From CALGKJ01 sp049322695 (lineage in GTDB: Bacteria; Bacillota; Clostridia; Lutisporales; Lutisporaceae), in assembly GCA_049322695.1 (NCBI GenBank), contig JBMORW010000021.1, positions 186,001 to 250,000 of the forward strand: a DNA stretch of 64,000 bases, given 5' to 3'. Both the position numbers and the translations under genes were made by a program. The notes under the pieces were generated by a model. The model was given only the letters and a program-made list of their open reading frames with translations, was not told where the DNA came from and searched no databases. The stretch's first letter is position 1; each line of letters starts with the position of its first letter. Shown here in pieces: positions 55,208 to 61,690 of this stretch.

Positions 55208-55231
55208 AAAAAAAACATTAGCAAAAGTCAA
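55208..55231 (-). promoter_or_regulatory. Promoter of the galactoside operon
   Basis: On the minus strand a TTGACT -35 (55226-55231) is followed after 17 bases by TACTAT. The -10 is imperfect. Operator-like site 1 adjoins the -35. Confidence 0.55.
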
Positions 55232-55246
55232 CAAAATTTTACTTGT
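55231..55246. promoter_or_regulatory. Operator-like site 1
   Basis: ACAAAATTTTACTTGT is a partial dyad containing the core AAAATTTTACT that recurs at 55255 and 55362. It adjoins the -35 of the galactoside operon. Confidence 0.5.
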
Positions 55247-55251
55247 TTTTA

Positions 55252-55270
55252 ACTAAAATTTTACTTTAGT
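55252..55270. promoter_or_regulatory. Operator-like site 2
   Basis: ACTAAA-ATTTTAC-TTTAGT is a perfect six-base inverted repeat around the same core as sites 1 and 3. It is the best candidate for LacI-family binding. Confidence 0.55.
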
Positions 55271-55360
55271 AACTTATCAAGGTATACAATTTGTTCATTT
55301 CGCTTATAAATACACTCAAAATAAGAGTTTCATTTGCAAGCTCGATATGCAATCACTTGA

Positions 55361-55375
55361 TAAAATTTTACTAAA
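55361..55375. promoter_or_regulatory. Operator-like site 3
   Basis: TAAAATTTTACTAAA contains the shared core and ends six bases before the -35 of the lacI-type gene. This suggests autoregulation, or looping with sites 1 and 2 about 110 bases away. Confidence 0.45.
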
Positions 55376-55381
55376 TAAAGT

Positions 55382-55409
55382 TTGAAAATATGCCAAAAAC
55401 ATTTATAAT
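55382..55409 (+). promoter_or_regulatory. Promoter of the LacI-family regulator gene
   Basis: TTGAAA (55382-55387) and a perfect TATAAT (55404-55409) are separated by 16 bases, about 45 bases before the start codon. Confidence 0.7.
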
Positions 55410-55454
55410 AGTTATATGATACTCATTAATAAATAAACCTGAAAGGAAATCGGT

Positions 55455-56474
55455 ATGGCAACAATAAAAGAAATAGCTGAAAAAGCCGGGGTTTCTCTTG
55501 CAACAGTATCTAGAGTGCTTAATCACGATACAACACTTTCAGTTTCTCCGGAAACAAGGATGAGAATTTTGGAAATTGCCGAAGAGCTTGATTATAAGAC
55601 AATAAGGGAAAGAAAGAGCAATACCGTGGATACCAGAAGACTCAGCTTTGGAGTAGTAGATTGGTATTCTGAGCTGGAGCTTTTGGATGATCCTTACTAT
55701 CTGTACCTTATGACAACCATTGAAAAGGAATGCGCTCTAGCCAGCATTGATATGTTTAAAATAACTAAAATAAATGGAAGATATAACACAGCCAAGCTTG
55801 CTTCCATAGACGGAATTATTGCCATAGGAAAATTCTCCGATGATGAAATAGAAGACCTGACCACCTATTCTAAAAACATAGTTTTCCTGGATTCTTCACC
55901 ACACGAGAAAAGGTTTGACTCGGTTACCATCAATGTTAGACTGGGTGTCACTGAGGCCATCCAATATCTTGTGGAAGAGCTTAATCACACCGAGATAGGC
56001 TTTATTGGAGGGACTGTGGTGGGCGATCATAAGGAGGTAACAGTTGACAACAGAAAAAAAGTATTCATCGATACAATCCAAGGCTATAATCTTTACAATC
56101 CGGACTACATATATATTGGCAGCCGCATCAGCTTTGATGAAGGCTATAGTCTTATCAAGCAGGCAATAAAATCCGGAAAAATGCCTACAGCATTTTTTAT
56201 TGCAAATGATACTATGGCAACAGGTGCCCTAAGAGCCCTGCACGAAGCAAAGGTAAATGTTCCTAATGATATAAGCATAATTGGCTTTAATGATCTTGCC
56301 TCAGCAAAATATCTCATACCACCCCTTACAACAGTCAGGGTACATCTGGCTACCATGGCAGTTACAGCCATAGAGCTATTGCAGGAAAGAATATATAAAG
56401 AACGTACAGTAGCTAAAAAAGTGCTTATCCCAAGCGAACTGGTAATTAGAAAAAGCTGCAGGAGAAGAAAATAA
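55455..56474 (+). CDS. LacI/GalR-family transcriptional regulator
   Basis: A 339-residue regulator. The N-terminal helix-turn-helix reads ATIKEIAEKAGVSLATVSRVLN, the family hallmark, and SPETRMRILEIAEELDY continues the headpiece. The ligand-binding domain is a periplasmic-binding-protein fold (FIANDTMATGALRALHEAKVNVPNDISIIGFND, TTVRVHLATMAVTAIELL). It is most similar in style to galactose-operon repressors. It is divergent from the galactoside operon and very likely represses it in the absence of an inducing sugar, by binding the repeated AAAATTTTACT sites. AAAGGAAATCGGT precedes the ATG. Confidence 0.94.
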   Translation: MATIKEIAEKAGVSLATVSRVLNHDTTLSVSPETRMRILEIAEELDYKTIRERKSNTVDTRRLSFGVVDWYSELELLDDPYYLYLMTTIEKECALASIDMFKITKINGRYNTAKLASIDGIIAIGKFSDDEIEDLTTYSKNIVFLDSSPHEKRFDSVTINVRLGVTEAIQYLVEELNHTEIGFIGGTVVGDHKEVTVDNRKKVFIDTIQGYNLYNPDYIYIGSRISFDEGYSLIKQAIKSGKMPTAFFIANDTMATGALRALHEAKVNVPNDISIIGFNDLASAKYLIPPLTTVRVHLATMAVTAIELLQERIYKERTVAKKVLIPSELVIRKSCRRRK

Positions 56475-56487
56475 AGAAAACAACTAA

Positions 56488-56527
56488 GCCCTCAAAATCA
56501 ATGTTACATTACATGGATTTTGAGGGC
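56488..56527. terminator. Bidirectional terminator between convergent genes
   Basis: GCCCTCAAAATC and GATTTTGAGGGC form a perfect twelve-base stem between the LacI-type gene and the NAD-salvage operon. Confidence 0.8.
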
Positions 56528-56543
56528 CTGATTATTATATCCT

Positions 56544-57077
56544 TTACTTAATTTCTTCCTGCTGCTTGACTGTATCAAGAGCATTGCTATAGGCTTTTAA
56601 AGCATCATCACCAAAGCAAACCATAAGCACTTTTTCTATACTCAAATCTGTCTTTAAAAATTTCAGTATTTCTTCCACCGCAATAACCGCAGCTCTTTCT
56701 ACAGGAAACCTGTAAGCCCCCGTACTTATAGAGGGAAATGCAATGGTCTTTGCACCATTTTTTACAGCGAGTACCAAAGAATTTCTATAGCATGCTGCTA
56801 AAAGCTCATCCTCGCCGTTGATTCCTCCTTGCCATACAGGACCTACCGTATGAATGACCCACCTTGCCGGCAGCTTATAACCTCTTGTTATTTTAGCTTC
56901 ACCGGTCTTACAGCCGCGAAGCTGCCTGCATTCTTCCAGAAGCTCCGGTCCTGCCGTTCTGTGAATTGCTCCATCCACACCTCCTCCGCCAAGCAGCGTG
57001 TTATTGGCTGCGTTGACTATCACATCTGCACGAAGCATTGTTATATCTCCCTTTATTATTTTAAACCTGTCTGTCAT
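56544..57077 (-). CDS. Macrodomain protein, ADP-ribose-binding
   Basis: A 177-residue stand-alone macrodomain of the YmdB/MacroD type. Seen are FKIIKGDITMLRADVIVNAANNTLLGGGGVDGAIHR in pieces: GDIT, the VNAANN substrate loop, GGGGVDGAI and the second loop SISTGAYRFP. Such proteins bind ADP-ribose and often deacetylate O-acetyl-ADP-ribose or remove mono-ADP-ribose from proteins. The ATG at 57077 follows AAGGAGGG; the frame upstream overlaps the previous gene. Last gene of the NAD operon, 14 bases after nicotinate phosphoribosyltransferase, which suggests recycling of NAD breakdown products. Confidence 0.92.
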   Translation of the reverse strand: MTDRFKIIKGDITMLRADVIVNAANNTLLGGGGVDGAIHRTAGPELLEECRQLRGCKTGEAKITRGYKLPARWVIHTVGPVWQGGINGEDELLAACYRNSLVLAVKNGAKTIAFPSISTGAYRFPVERAAVIAVEEILKFLKTDLSIEKVLMVCFGDDALKAYSNALDTVKQQEEIK

Positions 57078-57091
57078 CAAATACCCTCCTT

Positions 57092-58534
57092 TTATTGTAC
57101 TGAGTATTCCTGCAACAGTTGTTCTTTCATATCCCATAACGGTTTTGATAAATCTACATAATACTTGTGAGGGTTTTCAAATCTTTTAACCTCATCCCAC
57201 AAAGTGCTGACCTGTTCTCTGCAATACTGCTTAATTCCCTCCAGACTAGGACTCTCATAAATACATTTTCCCTCATCGAAAATCTTCACTAAAAGCCTTC
57301 TTGCATAAAAATTGCTTACTGTCTTCCTTTTCCAGGTATATTCAGGATCAAACAGCTCATATGGAGTATCATCATCAATAAACTCATCTGTGGTTGTCAA
57401 AACATCTGCAATTGCTTTTCCCGTCCCTCTGTCATAGAGCCTCCAAACCTGCTTAAATCCAGGATTGGTTATTTTACCTACATTTTCACTAAGCTTAATC
57501 TTTGGGGTTATCTCCCCATTATTCTCAACTGCCACCAGCTTGTATACTCCCCCAAATATTGGCTCAGATTTGGAAGTAATAAGGCGTTCTCCGACACCGA
57601 AAACGTCAACCTGTGCACCTTGAATAAGTATGTCTCTTATTATAAACTCATCCAGTGAGTTTGAAGCAACTATTCTGCAGTCCTGAAAACCGGCTTCATC
57701 CAGCATCTTTCTTGCTTCCTTGGACAGATATGTTATATCACCGCTGTCTATCCTTATTCCCTTCGGTCTGTATCCTCTTGCCAATATTTCTTCCCTGAAC
57801 ACTCTTATTGCATTAGGAACACCGGATTTCAGCACATTATAAGTATCTACCAGCAAAGTGCAGTTAGCAGGGTATGTTCTTGCATAGGCGCGAAATGCCT
57901 CAAGCTCAGTGGGAAAAAGCTGGATCCAGCTGTGAGCCATGGTACCTCCGACTGGAATTCCAAACTCCCGCTCTGCTATTGTGCATGCTGTCCCGATACA
58001 GCCGCCTATATATGCAGCTCTGGCTCCATATATAGCCCCGTCATATCCATGAGCTCTTCTTGAGCCAAACTCCAGCACAGCTCTCCCCTGCGCGGCTCTT
58101 ACTATGCGATTTGCCTTGGTTGCTATAAGACTTTGATGGTTTATTGTCAGCAATACCATTGTTTCTACAAGCTGAGCCTCTATAACAGGTCCCCTTACTA
58201 TTACCAAAGGCTCGTATGGAAATATAGGCGTCCCCTCCGGTATTACCCATACATCACAGCTGAATTCAAAATTAATCAGATATTCCAGAAACTCTTCGCT
58301 AAAGAGCTTTTTACTCCGAAGATACTCAATGTCCTCTGCACTAAATCTGAGATTCTTTAAATAACTAATTAACTGCTCAACACCTGCCATAATTGCGAAA
58401 CCGCCATTATCCGGCACCTTTCTGAAAAACATATCGAAATATGCAACCATATCCTTCAAGCCATTCTTCAAATATCCGTATGCCATAGTCAACTCATAAA
58501 AATCAGTCAGCATTGTTAAATTAGTCTTATTCAT
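57092..58534 (-). CDS. pncB: Nicotinate phosphoribosyltransferase
   Basis: A 480-residue enzyme that joins nicotinate to phosphoribosyl pyrophosphate, the committed step of the Preiss-Handler NAD-salvage route. Landmarks are LTMLTDFYELTMAYGYL at the N-terminus, LEFGSRRAHGYDGA (the phosphoribosyl-binding region), GGTMAHSWIQ with the family's catalytic histidine, LLVDTYNVLKSG, and GIRIDSGDI with FGVGERLITS near the active site. The start is 15 bases after the nicotinamidase gene. The length is normal for the long bacterial form. Confidence 0.95.
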   Translation of the reverse strand: MNKTNLTMLTDFYELTMAYGYLKNGLKDMVAYFDMFFRKVPDNGGFAIMAGVEQLISYLKNLRFSAEDIEYLRSKKLFSEEFLEYLINFEFSCDVWVIPEGTPIFPYEPLVIVRGPVIEAQLVETMVLLTINHQSLIATKANRIVRAAQGRAVLEFGSRRAHGYDGAIYGARAAYIGGCIGTACTIAEREFGIPVGGTMAHSWIQLFPTELEAFRAYARTYPANCTLLVDTYNVLKSGVPNAIRVFREEILARGYRPKGIRIDSGDITYLSKEARKMLDEAGFQDCRIVASNSLDEFIIRDILIQGAQVDVFGVGERLITSKSEPIFGGVYKLVAVENNGEITPKIKLSENVGKITNPGFKQVWRLYDRGTGKAIADVLTTTDEFIDDDTPYELFDPEYTWKRKTVSNFYARRLLVKIFDEGKCIYESPSLEGIKQYCREQVSTLWDEVKRFENPHKYYVDLSKPLWDMKEQLLQEYSVQ

Positions 58535-58549
58535 ACCAGCACAACCTCT

Positions 58550-59227
58550 CTATAGTTGTTTTATTTCTTTAACAATCTCAACTCCGTTGGTCATCATATT
58601 ATACAGTGCCATTACATTAACAAGCTCTGCATCATGTAATCCAAAATCATAGGTCTCAACCATATTGGCAGGAACTATTATCCTGGATTTTTTGTTCTGC
58701 ATATTAAACCAGCTTTTCAGAGTTGTTGCGTACTGTTGTATGCAAATATCCGTGCAGTCTCCTGCTATTATGAATGTATCAATATGTCTGTTCTTCGTAA
58801 GCCAATTCTGAAATTCTTCCTCCAGAAAGCCGTTTGTGGAGTTTTTGGGAACTAGTGTATATCCTCCTATTTTTTTAAGCTCATCAACCATTTCAGCCTC
58901 CAGAGTATCCTTAATACAGTGTTGCGGATAGGCATCAAACTCAGGAGACAAATCTGTATGGCAATCTGCAAAAGCCAGCTTACGTATCTGCAGCTTGTCA
59001 CATGCAACGGATAATTTTGCAATTTCTGAAATAATGGCTTCTATCCTTGGACTCTTAAGCGCTCCTTCTCTGGCAAAGCCGTTTACCATATCAATTATTA
59101 CAAGCACAGTCTTCTCCTTATGCAACTCATCCAGCCCTATTACAGGAAGCTTTTGCAGCATATCATATAATCCCTTTAGGGTGTTGGAGCTTCTTTTCAG
59201 AAAGTCTTCCTTACTCATCATTCTCAT
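58550..59227 (-). CDS. Nicotinamidase-like isochorismatase-family hydrolase
   Basis: A 225-residue cysteine hydrolase of the isochorismatase fold. The expected catalytic triad is visible: Asp in VIIDMVNGF, Lys in VPKNSTNGF and Cys in IAGDCTDICIQQYA. HTDLSPEFDAYPQHCIKDT fits the metal- and substrate-binding part. Placed directly before nicotinate phosphoribosyltransferase, it very likely converts nicotinamide to nicotinate. The ATG at 59227 follows GGGAGAA; an in-frame GTG at 59245 overlaps the previous gene. Another isochorismatase-family substrate cannot be fully excluded. Confidence 0.9.
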   Translation of the reverse strand: MRMMSKEDFLKRSSNTLKGLYDMLQKLPVIGLDELHKEKTVLVIIDMVNGFAREGALKSPRIEAIISEIAKLSVACDKLQIRKLAFADCHTDLSPEFDAYPQHCIKDTLEAEMVDELKKIGGYTLVPKNSTNGFLEEEFQNWLTKNRHIDTFIIAGDCTDICIQQYATTLKSWFNMQNKKSRIIVPANMVETYDFGLHDAELVNVMALYNMMTNGVEIVKEIKQL

Positions 59228-59241
59228 AAATATTTCTCCCT

Positions 59242-60156
59242 TCACTCAGTAATATTGATCCAGTTCGGGTTGTACTTAAAAAGCTTTGAGGGCCTGTGTC
59301 CCGCATCCTTAGTATATTCATTGGTTTCTATGACCATATCGGATATCTTTCTTCTAAAATTTGCCTTTAGCAGTTCTTTATCAAGTATAACCTCATATAC
59401 CTGTTGAAGCTCTGTAAGAGTAAACAGCTCAGGCATGAGATTGAAGGCTATATCCGTATACTCTATTTTACTGCGGAGCCTCTCTATTCCGTATTCTATA
59501 ATCTTAGCGTGGTCAAAAGCTATGCCCTTTGATTCCACAACCTGTCTTTCAATTCTTGCTGCCTTTCCTTCCACTTTTTTTATAATCTTTACAACAGCAA
59601 AAAGCTCATCCTCATCATTTATCAGACTTAACCTAAAAAGCCTCTGCTGGATATAACCTTTTTCGATTACTGTTTTCTGCTCCTGAAACAGCTTGCAGGA
59701 TACAGTAAACCATTTTGCGTCGTCTGCATCGTCACTGGCTTTTATATCAAGTGTAGAGCTATCAACCAATGACATATATGAAACACTTATTACTCTGGTA
59801 CGAGGGTCCCTGCCCATATCTCCCCAGGTATAAAGCTGCTCCATGTATATGTCATCTATATTGGTTTCTTCCTTTAACTCCCGCAAAGCAGCTTCATCAA
59901 GACTTTCGCCGATATTGACAAATCCCCCGGGAAGAGCCCACTGTCCTATATAAGGATGATCACCCCTTTTAATCAGCAGAAGTCTAATTACTTTCTCAGG
60001 AAGCCTTCTGTAATTTCTTTTTTCTTCATCTGTCACAGTAAAAACCAGCATATCAACAGTTACTGACGGCCTGTCAAACTTACTTGCATCATATGCGGAT
60101 AAAAACTGTTCCTCTGAGAGCCCTTGTCGGTTTAGCATTTTCGTATTTTCCATCAT
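59242..60156 (-). CDS. NUDIX-winged helix regulator, NrtR-like
   Basis: A 304-residue protein. The N-terminal NUDIX domain (about 30-175) has the box GFVNIGESLDEAALREL followed by KEETNI, nearly the full GX5EX7REUXEEXGU pattern except for Asn in place of the last Gly, so hydrolase activity may persist. The C-terminal part (about 215-300, ELFTLTELQQVYEVILDKELLKANFRRK) is the winged-helix type of NrtR. NrtR proteins repress NAD genes and release DNA on binding ADP-ribose or a related nucleotide. As the first gene of the NAD-salvage operon it probably autoregulates. AGGTGATT precedes two adjacent ATGs; the first is used here. Confidence 0.9.
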   Translation of the reverse strand: MMENTKMLNRQGLSEEQFLSAYDASKFDRPSVTVDMLVFTVTDEEKRNYRRLPEKVIRLLLIKRGDHPYIGQWALPGGFVNIGESLDEAALRELKEETNIDDIYMEQLYTWGDMGRDPRTRVISVSYMSLVDSSTLDIKASDDADDAKWFTVSCKLFQEQKTVIEKGYIQQRLFRLSLINDEDELFAVVKIIKKVEGKAARIERQVVESKGIAFDHAKIIEYGIERLRSKIEYTDIAFNLMPELFTLTELQQVYEVILDKELLKANFRRKISDMVIETNEYTKDAGHRPSKLFKYNPNWINITE

Positions 60157-60201
60157 AATCACCTGCAACTTGTTATTTATATTGTGTTATTATCATTTTG
60201 T

Positions 60202-60217
60202 TAATATCATAATATTA
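60202..60217. promoter_or_regulatory. Candidate NrtR operator
   Basis: TAATAT-CATA-ATATTA is a perfect inverted repeat overlapping the -10 of the NAD operon, where a repressor would block polymerase. Its assignment to NrtR is inference. Confidence 0.45.
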
Positions 60218-60237
60218 CTATTTCCTTCCTTTGTCAA
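60209..60237 (-). promoter_or_regulatory. Promoter of the NAD-salvage operon
   Basis: On the minus strand a perfect TTGACA -35 (60232-60237) and TATTAT -10 (60209-60214) are separated by 17 bases. Confidence 0.8.
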
Positions 60238-60289
60238 GTGTATTTTTCCTTCAGACAGCTCTATCAGAACTGCCAATTTGCACATTCAA

Positions 60290-60337
60290 ATACAAAACAA
60301 GAACTGCCAATATAAGAAATATATTGGCAGTTCTTGT
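60290..60337 (-). terminator. Strong terminator downstream of the UPF0251 gene
   Basis: An 18-base perfect stem (60297-60314 with 60320-60337) closes over five bases and runs into TTTTGTATTT on the minus strand. It is one of the strongest hairpins in the window. Confidence 0.8.
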
Positions 60338-60382
60338 TTTACAGCACTGTAAGCTGATACAAACTATTAATGTCCGCATTCG

Positions 60383-60478
60383 CTATGAAGTCCACATTAT
60401 TCCATTTCCCTCCAGCATGTCAGCTAAGCCTTCAAAGTGTTTTTCATCCACCAGCTCAATCATACCTTTATCAATCAT
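60383..60478 (-). CDS. Possible small ORF of 31 residues
   Basis: The frame MIDKGMIELVDEKHFEGLADMLEGNGIMWTS lies between the UPF0251 gene and its terminator. The amphipathic, acidic composition looks protein-like, but there is no good ribosome binding site. A neighbouring frame suggests it may be the frameshifted end of an older gene. No function is assigned. Confidence 0.25.
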   Translation of the reverse strand: MIDKGMIELVDEKHFEGLADMLEGNGIMWTS

Positions 60479-60516
60479 TAATTTCTCTTGGAAAATCTCT
60501 ACTCACCTGAATTCTC

Positions 60517-60879
60517 TTACTCCAAAAAGCTCCTGCCCCGTCTATGCCTGTGACAGCCACCTCTGCCGCAAGCTTTTCCATGACCGCCGCAGAGCTGGTA
60601 TTCGCCTTCTTCAATCCTCAAAACCTTACCGTAAACCAAAAATTCGGCAAGTTTTCTTCTTGCCTCTTCGTAAATCCCCTGAACAGTTGTCCTGGCAATA
60701 TTCATCTGACTTGCACATTCCTCCTGTGTAAAGCCCTCCAAATCAATAAGTCTTATGGCTTCGTATTCATCAACAGTCATATTGATATGTTCTTCTTTAT
60801 TTACAAGAGCATCAAGGGGTCCGAATTGATTGTTTTCAGGCAGGCAGCACACCTTTCTCCATTTTTTTGGCCTAGGCAT
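60517..60879 (-). CDS. UPF0251 (DUF134) family DNA-binding protein
   Basis: A 120-residue member of UPF0251. It begins MPRPKKWRKVCCLPE, the family start, and contains a sigma-70 region-4-like helix-turn-helix, MTVDEYEAIRLIDLEGFTQEECASQMNIARTTVQGIYEEARRKLAEFLVYGK. The C-terminus is rich in Cys, His and Gly (CGGHGKACGRGGCHRHRRG) and may bind metal. Members often lie near iron-molybdenum-cofactor-like genes; none is seen here. The ATG at 60879 follows AGGAGGTG. Two identical 12-base palindromes just upstream suggest that it regulates itself. Confidence 0.88.
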   Translation of the reverse strand: MPRPKKWRKVCCLPENNQFGPLDALVNKEEHINMTVDEYEAIRLIDLEGFTQEECASQMNIARTTVQGIYEEARRKLAEFLVYGKVLRIEEGEYQLCGGHGKACGRGGCHRHRRGRSFLE

Positions 60880-60901
60880 CTGATTCACCTCCTATGGTTT
60901 T

Positions 60902-60913
60902 TGACATATGTCA
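60902..60913. promoter_or_regulatory. Palindrome TGACATATGTCA, copy 1
   Basis: A perfect 12-base palindrome between the predicted transcription start and the start codon of the UPF0251 gene. Identical to copy 2. Confidence 0.7.
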
Positions 60914-60939
60914 CTTTCAATTTTATTATGCTCCATTTA

Positions 60940-60951
60940 TGACATATGTCA
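60940..60951. promoter_or_regulatory. Palindrome TGACATATGTCA, copy 2, over the -35
   Basis: Identical to copy 1 and 38 bases from it, start to start. On the minus strand it contains the TTGACA of the likely -35 (60947-60952), with CATAAT about 16 bases on, so a bound protein would block the promoter. Confidence 0.7.
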
Positions 60952-61088
60952 ATAATTAATATTACAGAATACAAATAGCGTGTATAAATGCTGAAAGGTC
61001 TATGGCAAAATCTCCACAGACCTTTACTGAAATATCAATATATTAATTATAAACCGCTATTATTTTTACATAATTCCAGCTGTATTAA

Positions 61089-61490
61089 CTACTTCGTATC
61101 TGTTAATACCACCCTTAGGCTGCTATATCCTGCTCTTTTTAGCAGTGCATTGTACTTAATTGTATTCTTGGCGTTTTCTGCCATTTCTACATCTATATCT
61201 ACGTTGTTTCCGTCTCTTCTCATAGAGCTTGAGTGATCCTTCTCTACCTTGATGCTTACATTTGCATTATTGGCTCTGTTATTTGATTCCCGCTCAGATT
61301 CCGGTTTGTTATTTTTTGGTTCAATTGTCTGAATAGCATTATTGAGCTGTTCTTCAAAGGTAACTATTGTTCTTTTATATCCGGGTGTATTTACATTTGC
61401 TATATTCTCTGCAATAGCCTTATTTCTCAGCCATGCAGCATCCAGTGCCGTATGAACTATCTTTTTACCGTTAAAAAGCTTATCAATCAT
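61089..61490 (-). CDS. flgB: Flagellar basal-body rod protein FlgB, solitary
   Basis: A 133-residue proximal rod protein of the flagellar basal body, exported by the flagellar type III system. The N-terminal signature AWLRNKAIAENIANVNTPGYKR is the conserved rod/hook motif. The C-terminal NTIKYNALLKRAGYSSLRVVL forms the matching coiled-coil. The middle (about 50-90) is rich in Asn, Glu and Ser. FlgB is normally encoded with flgC and fliE; none is next to it here. It has its own promoter and a manganese riboswitch leader, which is unexpected for this protein. AGGAGG precedes the ATG. Confidence 0.9.
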   Translation of the reverse strand: MIDKLFNGKKIVHTALDAAWLRNKAIAENIANVNTPGYKRTIVTFEEQLNNAIQTIEPKNNKPESERESNNRANNANVSIKVEKDHSSSMRRDGNNVDIDVEMAENAKNTIKYNALLKRAGYSSLRVVLTDTK

Positions 61491-61520
61491 TTTTACCTCC
61501 TATAGCTCACTGATGTTTGT

Positions 61521-61564
61521 AAAAAAAGCCTTTAACATCCAACCACAGTTGAGTATGTTAAAGG
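61521..61564 (-). terminator. Terminator of the riboswitch before flgB
   Basis: CCTTTAACAT and ATGTTAAAGG pair on the minus strand, followed by TTTTTTT. The 5' arm overlaps the 3' arm of aptamer helix P1, so the two structures exclude each other. Confidence 0.85.
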
Positions 61565-61643
61565 TCTTGCTTTCCTTACGGAGCATAAAGCCAGGCTATT
61601 GAACGCCGGTTGTTGGCTTTACAGCTTACAGCTACTCCCCTAT
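61563..61643 (-). ncRNA. yybP-ykoY (manganese) riboswitch aptamer
   Basis: The minus-strand leader begins ATAGGGGAGTAGC and ends GCAAGACCTTTAAC, the two conserved ends of the yybP-ykoY class. Internal segments AAGCC...GGCTT form the inner helix. P1 would be GTTATAGG paired with CCTTTAAC (one mismatch). Known members bind Mn2+ and mostly control metal exporters. If P1 forms, the downstream terminator cannot, which predicts that Mn2+ turns flgB on. The identification is from remembered consensus and not from a covariance search. Confidence 0.8.
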
Positions 61644-61653
61644 AACTATTTTC

Positions 61654-61682
61654 ATTATATATTATATCGTCAAACATTGCAA
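61654..61682 (-). promoter_or_regulatory. Promoter of the riboswitch-flgB unit
   Basis: On the minus strand TTGCAA (61677-61682), 17 bases and a perfect TATAAT (61654-61659) precede the aptamer, so the leader has its own promoter between the ATPase stop codon and the aptamer. Confidence 0.7.
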
Positions 61683-61690
61683 TTACACAC

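Noticed and set aside
60231..60731. Plus-strand open frame of 166 codons
   Set aside because: It crosses an 18-base terminator stem and the opposite strand of the UPF0251 gene; a shadow frame.
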